Assembly: GCA_026393985.1 (NCBI GenBank) | Contig: JAPKZB010000073.1 | Location: 101,185-165,184 of the forward strand | Source of the DNA: Acidobacteriota bacterium | GTDB lineage: Bacteria > Acidobacteriota > Terriglobia > Bryobacterales > Bryobacteraceae | Length of the DNA stretch: 64,000 bases | Direction of reading: 5' to 3' | Shown here: positions 1 to 9,200 of the stretch, one piece after another | How the letters are laid out: each line of letters opens with the position of its first letter | Numbering within the stretch: the stretch's first letter is position 1 | Notes under the pieces: model-generated | The model's input: the letters and a program-made list of their open reading frames with translations, nothing else | Database searches by the model: none | Told to the model about the DNA's origin: nothing | Translations under genes and position numbers: made by a program

Positions 1-343
1 GCGTCAGGCCCCGCAGAAAGCCCTTGCCGTCGGTGTTTTCGCCGATGAACCGGTCGCCTTCCCGGCGCACGGTGTTGACGGCGCCGATGATGCGAGCCTC
101 CTTCGACAGCTCGTCGAGCAGCGGCAGCACGGCCACTTTGTGGGGAATCGTGCAGTTGAAGCCGCGGAAGCCCATGGCGCGCGCCCCGCGCACCGCATCG
201 ACGAGGCTGCCCGGGGCGACCTCAATCGTCAGGTACCGCCAAGGCAGTCCCGCCGCGGCGAAGGCCGCTTCCTGCATCACGCCGGTGGGGTTCTCCGCCA
301 CCGGCTGGCCGAAACAGGCCACCAGTTCTGCTTTAAAGTTCAT
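1..343 (-). CDS. AroE-like shikimate dehydrogenase, N-terminal part (cut by window edge)
   Basis: The first 114 codons of a shikimate/quinate dehydrogenase family protein; the rest lies outside the window. The N-terminal substrate-binding domain is recognisable: NCTIPHK with the expected catalytic Lys69, GAVNTV with Asn90, and GENTDGKGF with catalytic Asp105. The family normally reduces 3-dehydroshikimate with NADPH in the cytoplasm. The usual substrate-binding SxS motif after GxPV is replaced by AENPTG (residues 16-21), so this may belong to an AroE-like subfamily and not be the biosynthetic enzyme. The start ATG lies 4 bases after the stop of the upstream gene, so it looks like the last gene of the four-gene operon that begins at 3194. 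Family assignment is firm; substrate is uncertain. Confidence 0.85.
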   Translation of the reverse strand, partial: MNFKAELVACFGQPVAENPTGVMQEAAFAAAGLPWRYLTIEVAPGSLVDAVRGARAMGFRGFNCTIPHKVAVLPLLDELSKEARIIGAVNTVRREGDRFIGENTDGKGFLRGLT

Positions 344-347
344 GAGC

Positions 348-1403
348 TTATTGGTTGGGCGGCGTCTCCTGCGTCGCCGTGGCGGGCAGCGGCTCCGGGG
401 TGTCGAAGGTGATGGTGGTGTCGGCGCCGAACTTGCGGTACATCCGGAACTCCACTTCGTTTTTCACCAGGTGCTTGCCCTCGCGCATCCGCACTTCGGC
501 CTTCAGCGGCAGCATGAAGCCGCGGCCGTTGATATCGGTCATGTCGTAGTCGAGCGTGGTGTGGGCCTCCTGCACGGGGAAGTCCGGCGGAATGTCGGCT
601 TCAAGCGTAATCCGCGTCACCTGCAGCGTGTCCCGTTCCACAAAGACGAGGCCCCGGTAGCCGGGCGTGACCTGCTGGCGGTCCTGGTAGTTGATCGTCC
701 AATGCGAATTGGGCTGCGCGACAAAATACTGAAACACGTGGTTCCGCTTGCCGCGCAGCGTGGCCCAGCGCAGCCAGTCAAACCGCGCGGCCGTATCCCG
801 GTCAAACAGCTCCTTCATCATCGATCCGAACTCGCCCGAGGAGGTCGCCCCGCCCAGCCGCTGCATCGGCGTATCGACGCTGCGTCCGTTGACGCTGACG
901 ACTTTGTAATCCTCTTTCTGGTCGAAGTAACTCAGCCGGGCGTTGATCACATCCTGCTGGCCGTAGAAGCCGAGGCCGGAGGGGTCGGCGTAGCGGCGTG
1001 TCACCTGCATGCACAGAAAGTCGGGCAGCCCCTTTGAGTAGCCCAGGGCATAGGCCCGCGCTTCTTCGATCACCCGCTTCTGCTCCTCGGCCGATGGCGG
1101 GGGAATCACGGGCGCGGCCGCCTTGACTGGCGCGGGCGCCGCGGCCGGCAGCTCTTTGGTCGCCAGCATCAGATCCCGCAGCACCTCCACCGTCAACGGA
1201 CCGGCCCCCATGGCGATGAACTCTTCAAACTGCCGCGGTTCGAGCCGGTTGGTAAGCTTGGTCTTCTTCAGATAACCGGCGACGGATTTGTCGGGATGGT
1301 GCAGTTCTATCGATGACTTGAGGAAGCCCCGGAGCTGCGCCACCGACATCCGCGTCTGGGCGGCCAGGGTGAGCGCGATCAGGAAGACAACAAGAACTCG
1401 CAT
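348..1403 (-). CDS. secreted conserved protein of unknown function
   Basis: 351 residues with a clean signal peptide (hydrophobic stretch to about residue 15, cleavage near LAAQT). A short helical N-terminal part is followed by a Pro/Ala-rich linker (about residues 85-106) and a larger beta-rich C-terminal domain with alternating hydrophobic strands (for example GLVFVERDTLQVTRITLEAD). I do not recognise a named family; the layout resembles exported proteins common in Acidobacteriota. It is packed between the SGNH hydrolase (1 base gap) and the AroE-like gene (4 base gap), so it is co-transcribed. The C-terminal domain loosely recalls LolA/DUF3108-type half-barrels that bind hydrophobic ligands, which would fit the DUF3108 protein in the same operon, but this is only an impression. 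Confidence 0.75.
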   Translation of the reverse strand: MRVLVVFLIALTLAAQTRMSVAQLRGFLKSSIELHHPDKSVAGYLKKTKLTNRLEPRQFEEFIAMGAGPLTVEVLRDLMLATKELPAAAPAPVKAAAPVIPPPSAEEQKRVIEEARAYALGYSKGLPDFLCMQVTRRYADPSGLGFYGQQDVINARLSYFDQKEDYKVVSVNGRSVDTPMQRLGGATSSGEFGSMMKELFDRDTAARFDWLRWATLRGKRNHVFQYFVAQPNSHWTINYQDRQQVTPGYRGLVFVERDTLQVTRITLEADIPPDFPVQEAHTTLDYDMTDINGRGFMLPLKAEVRMREGKHLVKNEVEFRMYRKFGADTTITFDTPEPLPATATQETPPNQ

Positions 1404-1404
1404 G

Positions 1405-2469
1405 TTACTTCTGACGCTTCCGCCCCGCTTTCTGTTGCGGAATTACGGGCGGCAGCGCCGCCTCGATGGCTGCCTGCGCCAGCGGCGCCATCACCCGGTA
1501 GCCGGCCGGGTTCGGATGCAGCCCGTCGTCGGCCAGTTCGGCCTTCAAGAAGCCGCTGGGGTCCACCATGGCGTCGTAATAGTTGAGGTAGGTGAAGCCG
1601 CGCTGTTTGGCAAAGGTCGCCATCCAGGCGTTCAACTGCCGGATGACGGCCGGGGGGCGCGTCCCGGTCATGGCGAAGCGCGGGTTTTTGTCCTGGTGGT
1701 AGTCGCTCACGGGCAGGATGCTCGCCAGGATCACCTTAATCTTGTGGAACTCGCACAGGTCGGCGATCATGGTCAGGTTGTTCTTTATCGTTTCGACGGC
1801 CACGCCCCGGGCGATATCGTTGGTGCCGGCGAGAATCAGCATGGCCTGCGGCTTGTGGGCGATGATGTCGGCCTGCATCCGGCCGAGCATTTCGCCGGTG
1901 ATCTGGCCGCTGATGCCGCGGTTGACGAAGTCCATGCCGGGGAAGTACTCGTTCAGCCGCCAGCCGTCGGTGATGGAGTCGCCGTGGAAGACCACGCGGC
2001 GCGCGGTTGGGGGCGGCACGGTCCGGTTGGCTTCGGCGTAGCGGCGCAGGTTGTCGCGGTCGCTGCCGCGCAGCTGCGCTTCGGTGGTTTCGAGCAGCGC
2101 GAGGAAATGGGCGTCGAGCCGGGCGACGGCGTCGCGCAGTTCGGCGGTTTGTTTGCGGGCCTCTTCGGGGTAGGGAAACGGCTTGCGGATGCTGTCGGCG
2201 ACGGCGAGGTAGCCGCGCGTCTCGGCCAGCAGCCCCTGCGAAATGGTCAGCGTGAGCCGGTTGGCCATTCGCGCGTTGCGCTGCAACTGCTTCAGGTTTT
2301 CGAGCATCGGCGCCGAGGAGCGCGCCAGGCCGGGCGCCGTCAGCGAGGTCGCCTCCGTCAATTGAACAATCCGCTCGGTCAACGCCAGGCCATCCGGCCC
2401 GTTCAAGGTTCCATTCGTTTGCGCCCAAGCCACTGTGCTCAGGCACAACGCCAGCCATTTCGAGGTCAT
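1405..2469 (-). CDS. secreted SGNH/GDSL-family hydrolase
   Basis: 354 residues. Signal peptide (residues 1-16, ending VAWAQ), a helical N-terminal region of about 140 residues, then an SGNH hydrolase domain. All key blocks are visible: GDSITD with nucleophile Ser165, a Gly in RGISGQ near 187, GTND with Asn217, and DGLHPN with the Asp315/His318 pair. Such enzymes hydrolyse ester bonds of lipids or acetylated carbohydrates; the GDSITDGW...NRGISG type is often an exported esterase or acetylxylan esterase-like enzyme. The start codon overlaps the stop of the DUF3108 gene by the ATGA pattern, indicating translational coupling. The long helical extension before the catalytic domain is unusual for simple GDSL esterases. 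Confidence 0.9.
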   Translation of the reverse strand: MTSKWLALCLSTVAWAQTNGTLNGPDGLALTERIVQLTEATSLTAPGLARSSAPMLENLKQLQRNARMANRLTLTISQGLLAETRGYLAVADSIRKPFPYPEEARKQTAELRDAVARLDAHFLALLETTEAQLRGSDRDNLRRYAEANRTVPPPTARRVVFHGDSITDGWRLNEYFPGMDFVNRGISGQITGEMLGRMQADIIAHKPQAMLILAGTNDIARGVAVETIKNNLTMIADLCEFHKIKVILASILPVSDYHQDKNPRFAMTGTRPPAVIRQLNAWMATFAKQRGFTYLNYYDAMVDPSGFLKAELADDGLHPNPAGYRVMAPLAQAAIEAALPPVIPQQKAGRKRQK

Positions 2470-3194
2470 GGCTCTACTTTATCCAATTGAAACGTTACCG
2501 TTCCGATGTGGAATTTCATGCGGACCTGAATTTGAACGGGCAGGCGGCGCGCATCGTCGCTGAGCCAGATAAACAGGCGCGCGTTGCGCTTGTAGATGAC
2601 GTCATTGAACAGAAACGCCTCGTAGCGCGTGGTGGCGAACTGGCCCGCCGGGGTGCGGATGTTTTCTTTGTCCTGCATCTGCACGCGGGCCAAGGCGAAC
2701 TTCTTGCCATCGCTCAAGGGGATGCGCATCTCGCGCTCTCCCTCCGGCGGGCGCCGGCGCAGGACCATGAGAGCGCCCAGAATGTCGTGGACGCAGGCCG
2801 GGACGTCCAACTCCCGTTCGAGCACGACTTCGTTTTTGACGAGGTCCCGTTCGACGTACTTCGAACGCGTCCCGCTCCAGACCACTTTCGTGTCGCGGCG
2901 CTTTTTGCCCTCTTCGGCTTCGAGGCGGGAGGACTGCGCGCATAGCTGTTCGTTGAGCGTCACGGTGTAGTTGTCGTTGACCTTGAACAGCCGCGAGACG
3001 AGGCCGGCCGAGTGCAGGTGGAGTTGGAGAAAGCCGCCGGCGGGGGTGAGGTTGTTGGTGAGAACTACCGCCCCTGCGTTGACCATCCGCCACTCGACGC
3101 TATAGGTGAGCTTCTCGGCCGACGAAGGGGCCGGCGCCTGGTTTTGGGCCGCCAGCGGCAGAAGCGCGAGGACTAGGGCGAGCAGACACTTCAT
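2466..3194 (-). CDS. DUF3108-family secreted protein
   Basis: 242 residues from the ATG at 3194, which begins a signal peptide (MKCLLALVLALLPLAAQ); longer in-frame extensions lack signal-peptide character. The mature part begins EKLTYSVEWRMVNAGAV and continues with repeated beta strands through a segment ending QLDKVEP, matching the DUF3108 family of predicted beta-barrel-like envelope proteins. Function unknown; these are often next to cell-envelope genes. First gene of the operon that continues with the SGNH hydrolase, a secreted unknown and the AroE-like gene; only 42 bases separate it from the divergent gene at 3237, so promoters for both must lie in that gap. Confidence 0.8.
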   Translation of the reverse strand: MKCLLALVLALLPLAAQNQAPAPSSAEKLTYSVEWRMVNAGAVVLTNNLTPAGGFLQLHLHSAGLVSRLFKVNDNYTVTLNEQLCAQSSRLEAEEGKKRRDTKVVWSGTRSKYVERDLVKNEVVLERELDVPACVHDILGALMVLRRRPPEGEREMRIPLSDGKKFALARVQMQDKENIRTPAGQFATTRYEAFLFNDVIYKRNARLFIWLSDDARRLPVQIQVRMKFHIGTVTFQLDKVEP

Positions 3195-3236
3195 CGAACC
3201 CCTGAGTGTGGCAAACTCCCATGCTACGCTGCAAGC

Positions 3237-3953
3237 TTGGTGCTTCGAATTCTCCTGGCGCTGCTTTTGGCGGCAGCCGCCTATCTGTACTGGGATGCCT
3301 GGGTTCCCGGGGTCCCGTTGACGGCTTGGCAAATTGACCGCTTCCTCGATCCGGCCCAGCCGCGCCACCGGATCGAAGCCGCGCTGCGCGAACTCAACGC
3401 TCCTCACCCTGGCCTGGATCGCCTGCGCGAGCACCCCGCGGCTGCCGTGCGGGCCGAGGTGGCTCGTCTGGCGCCGTTGGCCGGGCAACTGGAAGACCGC
3501 TCGCCGTGGGTTCGATTCCGGGCAGCGCTGGCGCTTGAGCGCAACGAACCGACTGCCGTCCGCCCGGTGCTGCTGGCGGCGCTGCGGGCGGCGGCCGTCT
3601 TTGCGGCGGATTCCGGTGCCGTCGAATGGCGGCTGGCCGAGGGCGCCAGCCTGGGGATGGGCGAGGAGCTGGGCAGTATCGACGGGCGGCCGTTTGTCTG
3701 TCCGGTGCCGGGGCGGCTCGTGCGGCGCTATGTGGTGGTGGGCCAGCCGGTGCGGCCCGGCCAGCGTCTGGCCGATGTCGTGCTGGCGGACGAGTGGCAG
3801 GTGGCGGCGCTGGTGGCGTTGGGCCGGGTGGGGCTGCCGGTGGACGTGGATGAGATCCGGCAGTTCGGTGGGGAAAAGTTTCCTTCGGTGGTGCGGCAGG
3901 CCGCGGCCGGGGCCGTAGTGGCGATTCAGGCGCGGCCCCGGCGCCGGCCGTAA
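3237..3953 (+). CDS. membrane-anchored HEAT-like / lipoyl-like two-domain protein
   Basis: About 238 residues. An N-terminal hydrophobic helix ([17 protein letters not shown]) looks like an uncleaved anchor or signal. Residues about 40-125 contain HEAT-type helical repeats ([22 protein letters not shown], then [16 protein letters not shown]). The C-terminal part (about 145-200) reads like a biotinyl/lipoyl-type barrel, as found in efflux adaptor proteins: [20 protein letters not shown] followed by RPGQRLADV. No Lys in a canonical biotin or lipoyl position is visible, so it is probably a structural barrel. The start is TTG at 3237 or GTG at 3240; no ATG is in frame upstream. A helical-repeat plus lipoyl-like fusion is not one I recognise; domain calls are by eye. 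Confidence 0.6.
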   Translation: MVLRILLALLLAAAAYLYWDAWVPGVPLTAWQIDRFLDPAQPRHRIEAALRELNAPHPGLDRLREHPAAAVRAEVARLAPLAGQLEDRSPWVRFRAALALERNEPTAVRPVLLAALRAAAVFAADSGAVEWRLAEGASLGMGEELGSIDGRPFVCPVPGRLVRRYVVVGQPVRPGQRLADVVLADEWQVAALVALGRVGLPVDVDEIRQFGGEKFPSVVRQAAAGAVVAIQARPRRRP

Positions 3954-3984
3954 CTCCCGAGAGTGTGGTAGCCTCGTGGCCATC

Positions 3985-5172
3985 ATGATGAGACTTCGCA
4001 TCCTGGTCGCTCTCCTGGCCACAACTCTCCTTTTCCTGGCTTATTCGCAGGTGCCGAATACTGAGGCGTTCCGGCAGCGGTCGCTGGCGGCCGAAAAGGC
4101 CGGCCTGGCCGAAGCCTTCCGCGGGGTCACCACCAATGGGACCGTGGAGCCGGGGCTGTTTGGGCTGCGGTCGACTGGCGTTTCGACCGAACCCGCCCGC
4201 CGCGGCGCGGCCGCCTTCCTCGCCGCCCTGACTCCGGAGCAGCGGGCGAAAACGCTCTTTCCGGTCGATGACGTCGAATGGCGCAAATGGATGAACCAGG
4301 ATTTCTACGTCCGCCAGGGCGTGAGTTTTCTTGAGATGACCCCGGCGCAGCGCGAGGCGGCCTTCGGCATGCTGCGGGGCGCTCTCAGCGCCAAGGGACT
4401 CAAGCTTTCGCAAGACATCATGAAGCTCAACGAGACCCTCGGCGAGTTGAACGACAACAACTTTGTCCGCTACGGCGAGGGGCGCTACTGGCTGACGTTG
4501 ATGGGCGAACCGTCGAAGGACAAGCCCTGGGGCTGGCAGCTTGACGGCCATCATCTGATCCTCAACTACTTCGTGCTGGGCGATCAGGTGGTGATGACGC
4601 CGACGTTTCTGGGCTCGGAGCCGGTGATCGCCACCTCCGGCAAGTACAAGGGCACGGCGATTCTGCAGGACGAACAGGCGCGCGGGCTGCGCATGGTGAA
4701 CGCGCTGACCGCCGAGCAGAAGCAGAAAGCGATTCTCGAATCGGCCAAGACGAAGAACTACAACCTGGCTGAGGCTTTCAAGGACAACCTCGTGCTCGAC
4801 TACGCCGGGCTGGCCGCCGCGGCCATGACGGCGGCGCAGAGAAAGGAGTTACTGGGCCTTGTGGAGGCCTATGTTTCGAACATGGACGCCGGCCACGCCA
4901 AAGTGAAGATGGACGAGGTAAAGAAGCACCTGGATCAGACCTACTTTGCCTGGATCGGCGGCACGGAGGAGCGGAGCGTTTATTACTACCGGGTGCATAG
5001 CCCGGTGATTCTCATCGAGTTCGACCATCAGCTGCCAGTGGGCCTCCGCCATCTGTCGAAGGCGCCCAATCTGCCCGACCACGAACATATCCATACCGTC
5101 ATTCGCACCCCGAACGGCAACGACTACGGCAAGGATCTGCTGCGCCAGCACTACGCCAAACACCCGCACTAG
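3985..5172 (+). CDS. DUF3500-family exported protein
   Basis: About 395 residues from ATG 3985 (a second ATG follows at 3988; a GTG at 3976 would add three residues). A signal peptide is present ([19 protein letters not shown]). The body matches the DUF3500 family: a helical N-terminal half with [14 protein letters not shown], the central [20 protein letters not shown] block, TPTFLGSEP, and a C-terminal VILIEFDHQ...[15 protein letters not shown] region. The conserved His-rich segments (GHHL, DHEHIH) suggest a metal-binding or catalytic site, but no activity is established that I know of. It stands alone on the plus strand; the convergent VWFA gene begins 1 base after its stop, so the two transcripts must end in each other's genes. 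Confidence 0.85.
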   Translation: MMRLRILVALLATTLLFLAYSQVPNTEAFRQRSLAAEKAGLAEAFRGVTTNGTVEPGLFGLRSTGVSTEPARRGAAAFLAALTPEQRAKTLFPVDDVEWRKWMNQDFYVRQGVSFLEMTPAQREAAFGMLRGALSAKGLKLSQDIMKLNETLGELNDNNFVRYGEGRYWLTLMGEPSKDKPWGWQLDGHHLILNYFVLGDQVVMTPTFLGSEPVIATSGKYKGTAILQDEQARGLRMVNALTAEQKQKAILESAKTKNYNLAEAFKDNLVLDYAGLAAAAMTAAQRKELLGLVEAYVSNMDAGHAKVKMDEVKKHLDQTYFAWIGGTEERSVYYYRVHSPVILIEFDHQLPVGLRHLSKAPNLPDHEHIHTVIRTPNGNDYGKDLLRQHYAKHPH

Positions 5173-5173
5173 G

Positions 5174-6237
5174 CTAGTCCTTGCGCGCGAAGTAGCCGGT
5201 CTTGTGCCGAACGGCCAGGCCGGGCTGCCGGGTGCGGATTTGAATCTTGCGGAAGGTGTCGTCGCCACTGCCGGCGGTGGAGGCGTAGGCCAGGTCGTAG
5301 GAGGACCGCAGGATCTCGCCAATCTGCGCGAAGGCGGCCTTCAGGTTGCGTTCCTCGGCGGCGTCGAACTCGAGACCTCCGGTCTCCCGGGCAATGCGCT
5401 CCATGACGCCGCGGCCGTACTTGTTCCGCGCGTTCCACACCCCTTTCTCTAACTCCGTGTAGCGCAGACAGAAGATCGTCGTACCGGTGCGCTGCGCCGC
5501 CTCGATGGCTTCGAGCACTCGATGGCTTCGAGCACTCGATGGCTTCGAGCACTCGATGGCTTCGAGCACTCGATGGCTTCGAGCACTCGAGAGCACTCGA
5601 TGGCTTCGAGCACTCGATGGCTTCGAGCACTCGATGGCTTCGAGCACTCGATGGCTTCGAGCAGATGATGGGCGCTCGAGTTATCCTCCCCGTCGGAGAA
5701 GACGAGCAGAGCGCGGCGCCCGGTTTCGGCCTTGGCGAGCAGGTCTTCGGTGGCGTGGAAGATGGCATCGTAGAACGCGGTGCCGAGGTCGCTCTTCTCG
5801 GCCGGGCCAACGCGGGGAAAGTCCCGCCCCGTCTTGCTTTTCTGGTAGGCGCGCAGCCGCTCTTCAAGCTGATCGGACTGGTTGGTAAACGGCGAAACCA
5901 GACGCAGATTGTTGCCAAAGCAGAGCAGAAACGCCTGGTCCCGCGCTTGCAGCGTGACCTTCAAAAAGTCGCGCAGATGCTGGCGGTGCTCCTTGAGGAA
6001 CTCTTCTTGGCTGCCGCTGGCGTCGGCTACCAGCCCCAGGGCTAACGGCGTATCGGCTGCCTGCGAAAAGTGGCTGATGGTCTGCCGGGTTCCGTCCTCG
6101 AAGACTTCGAAATCGTCTTTGGTTAAGCCTTTGACGAGACGCCCCTGGGCATCGCGCACCGAGAAGGGCAGGTTAACGAGATTGACTTCTACCCGGATCT
6201 GGCAGAAGACGAGTCGCAGAAGTTCGCGGCGGAGCAT
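5174..6237 (-). pseudogene. VWFA-domain acidobacterial protein, frameshifted by a 17-bp tandem array
   Basis: One gene read in two frames. Residues 1-194 (from ATG 6237) hold an N-terminal beta domain (FSVRDAQGRLVKGLTKDDFEVFEDG) and most of a VWFA domain with MIDAS residues DASGS (72-76), a Thr near 153 and SDGED near 181-185. The C-terminal half (AAQRTGTTIFCLRYTELEKG to the stop at 5174) is the expected VWFA end plus tail, but lies in another frame. Between them sits the array at 5501-5663. With a single 17-bp unit the two halves join perfectly in frame (SSAHHLLEAIEAAQRTG); the present 163-bp array is out of frame. The function of such VWFA proteins is unknown; most have a signal peptide, which is not evident here. 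It could be a phase-off gene, a true pseudogene or an assembly error. Confidence 0.85.
5501..5663. repeat. tandem array of a 17-bp unit inside the VWFA gene
   Basis: Nine identical copies of CTCGATGGCTTCGAGCA and one 10-bp unit (5586-5595, CTCGAGAGCA) lacking seven internal bases. Copies start at 5501, 5518, 5535, 5552, 5569, 5596, 5613, 5630 and 5647. There are no spacers. Three units equal 51 bases, so every frame gives the same 17-residue peptide, and none contains a stop on either strand. Total length 163 bases leaves the gene out of frame; ten complete units (170 bases) would restore it, so the seven-base loss in the sixth unit is by itself enough to break the gene. Confidence 0.97.
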
Positions 6238-6270
6238 AAAAAAAGGGACGGAGCAAACGCCCCGTCCCTT
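6238..6270 (-). terminator. rho-independent terminator of the Oar receptor gene
   Basis: Perfect 9-bp inverted repeat (AAGGGACGG at 6243-6251 with CCGTCCCTT at 6262-6270, 10-base loop). Read on the minus strand it is followed by a run of seven T (6244-6238), 24 bases after the receptor's stop. The T-run directly abuts the VWFA start codon at 6237, so VWFA expression depends on read-through unless its true start is further in. Confidence 0.88.
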
Positions 6271-6294
6271 CCAACTTACACGGTTACGAAGTGA

Positions 6295-9200
6295 TTAAAA
6301 CTCGTACCGCAGAGCCAACTGCACCACCCGGGGCGACATCGCGCTCTGGAACTGGCCGAAGGTAGCCGGCGAGGTCAGCGAGAGGCTCGGGTTGAAGAAG
6401 TTGACGTTGTTGAAGGCGTTAAAGGCCTCGACGCGGAACTGCAGCGAGTGACCTTCAAAGGGTAGGAAGAAGCGCTTCGCCATGTTGATGTCGAAGTTCG
6501 TCATGCCGCCGAGCCGGAGGATCGCCCGCGTGCCGGTCGTGCCAGGGTACTGGCCGACGTAGTTGCCGATCGCGCTCGTGTTTCGGAAGATGGAGGGTAC
6601 GCCGCGCTGGTCGAATCCGACGCCGCTCTGGGGAGCCGAACCGCCCGGCTTGAGGATGGCGATCGAACTGGTCAGGTAGTTGGTCGGGTAGTAACCACCG
6701 TTGGTGATGGTGGTCGGCAGACCCGAGCGGTAACGCATCAGCATCGAGAACTCCCAGCCGCCGACGAGGTTGTTGACGAAGCCGTTCGCGCTGTTCAGGA
6801 ACTTCTTCCCCTTACCGAACGGCAGCATGTAGAGGCCGTTGGCGTTGACCTGGTGGCGGGAGTCGAAGTCGGAGCTGCCGCGGAAGGCCCGCGGGTTGAA
6901 GCTGTCCTGCACGATGGCGCCGCCGTTGCCGGCGCCCGATTCAGGAGCCGAGGAGTAGTCGAGCGAGTGGGACAGGGTGTAGTTGAAGTCGAAGCTGAAG
7001 CCGTTCTGCAGCGCCCGGCGGACGGTGAGCGTTCCGCCGTGGAACGACGAGCGGCCCACGTTCATCCAGGTGCGGTTGCCCGCGTTCTGCATGGGGAAGA
7101 AGGTGTTGCAGCCGAGCGCCGAGATGCAGTTGGGGAACTGCGTGCTGCGCTCGCGGTCCATCTGGTTCAGCGCGTCGAGGTCGGAACCGTCGTTCTGATC
7201 GTAGAGCGCGTTGTAATAGTTGGCGGTGGCGTTGCCGGGTTGATAGAGGTTCACAAGTCCCGGGAACATGTTTTCAAAGAAGGGCACGGCGCCGACGAGC
7301 GAGGGGTTGGCCTTGACCTGCGCGGGTGTGACACCCTTCAAATACAAGTCATAGAGGATGCCGGAGGCCTGCGCCCAGGTCTGGCCGGAGCGCTGATCTT
7401 TGAACTGGGTCAGCGGCTGGAAGGTATCGACCTGCATGAGCTGCTTCTGCGACATGCGGCCGACGTAGCCGACTTCGACGGTCAGCTTACCGGGCAGTTG
7501 CCGGGCGAAGCTGGCGTTGAGGAGGTAGGCATAGGGCGTCCGGAGGTTGGAGGCGATGCCAACCTGGCTGTTGAAGCCGCCAACGATCACGCCCGGGGTG
7601 AACGGGAACTTCGCGTTGGGGGCGGCGGGCAGGGTGGGCAGGGCGCCGCCGGTGTAGCGCGACGCGGTCGTGAAGTCGGTGTTGGTGGGCTGCGTGACCT
7701 GGCTGGCCAGACCGGGGGAACCGGTGCGGTCGAACTCGGTGACGAGGTCGGAACCAAAGCGGTCGAACGCGACGCCGGCGCCGGCGCGGAAGACGCTGCC
7801 GGTGCCGAGGATCTTGCCGAGCAGGCCGTCTTTCTTGTCCGGGTTGTAGGCGACGGCCACGCGGGGCGCCCAGTTGTTCTTATCCGGGGCGTACCAGCCG
7901 GGTTTGCCGTTGGCCGGGCCGCTCAGATCGTAGGTGAGGATCGCACTCGGCAGCAGCCGGCCGGGGATGCCCAGGGCGGAGGCGCCGACGCGGTCGGCCC
8001 AGTACTGCTGCATCGGGATCGTGGTCGATACCTGCGTCCCGCCCGACTCCCACGGCACGCCGAAGTAGGCGTAGCGGAGGCCGGCGGTGATGGTCAGGTC
8101 CTTGCGCATGCGCCAGGTGTCCTGGATGTAGAACTCGTACTCGCGGTTGTTGAAGCCGCGGGCGGCCGGAGCGCCGAAGGGCAGGGCCACGCCATCGCGT
8201 TCGAACTGGTAGGTGGCGCTGTACTGGTTCACCAGACCATAGGCGGTGCCGAAGGCGCGGACGAGGTTGGCCGAGTCGTTCAGGTTCAGGTTGGCGATGC
8301 CGGTCTGGCTCCGCAGGTAGTCCGTGATGCGCGGGATGAGGTCGCCGCCGAGACCACGCAGCGTGTTCCGGCTGAAGGAGTAGCTGGGGAAGGAGTTGAG
8401 GAAGTTCGACCGGTCGTTCGTGATGAACCGGAAGTTGATGCCGCCCTGGATGGTGTGCTTCTGCTTGGTCCAGATGGTGTCGTTGATCAGGTTCACGGTC
8501 GGGGAGATGCGGATGAAGCCGCGGGCGCCGTTGGCGAAGTTCTGCTGGGTGGAGAGGCCGTCGAAGGCGATCGACGCGCCCACGGTGCCGGCCTGCTCAA
8601 AGGCGATGCGGGTGAGACCGAAGGTGAAGGTGTTGATGATCGACGGCTTGACCACCGTGGTCAACAGGGCCGAAAGCCCCTTCGAGTTGTTCAGCAGCCG
8701 GGCGGCGGGAAGCTGGCCGGGGAACTGGGCCACCTGCTGGTCGACGGCGTTGTCGGCCATGGTGCCGCGGAGGGCGAGTGTGTTGCGGGAGGCCTTGTCG
8801 AGGATGAAGTCCATCTTGCCGACGGTGGCATTGTCCTGCTGCCGGAAGGGGGCGTTGAAGCGAAGGCCGGAGAAGTTCAGCCCGCGGTCGGCGCCGAGGT
8901 TCGGGTCGTTGCCGGCCGGATAAAAGCCCATATACTGCTGCATGGTGGAGGAGAAGCCGAGGCCGCGGGGGTCGATGGCGCGGAGGTCAGCCGGGGTAAG
9001 GGTGTAGGTTTGGCCGTTGCTGCCGGCGACCTTGATGGAGCCGTTCTTGAGGTTCTCCGTGGGCACGGTGCGGGTGACGCCGCGGGCGCTGGCGTCGATG
9101 CGGCGCTCGTAGTTGCCGAAGAAAAAGACGCGATCCTTAATGACCCGGCCGCCTAGCGAGGCGCCGAACTGGTTGCGGACGAGAGCTTCGCGCTTAATGC

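Noticed and set aside
2466..4022. Longer start for the DUF3108 gene
   Set aside because: The extension crosses the divergent gene and is Arg/Pro/His-rich; ATG 3194 begins a normal signal peptide.
5501..5663. Possible CRISPR array
   Set aside because: Units of 17 bases are contiguous with no spacers and lie inside a coding gene.
6853..9156. A 767-codon open frame antisense to the Oar receptor
   Set aside because: Ala/Gly/Val-rich translation without motifs; the opposite strand encodes a convincing receptor.
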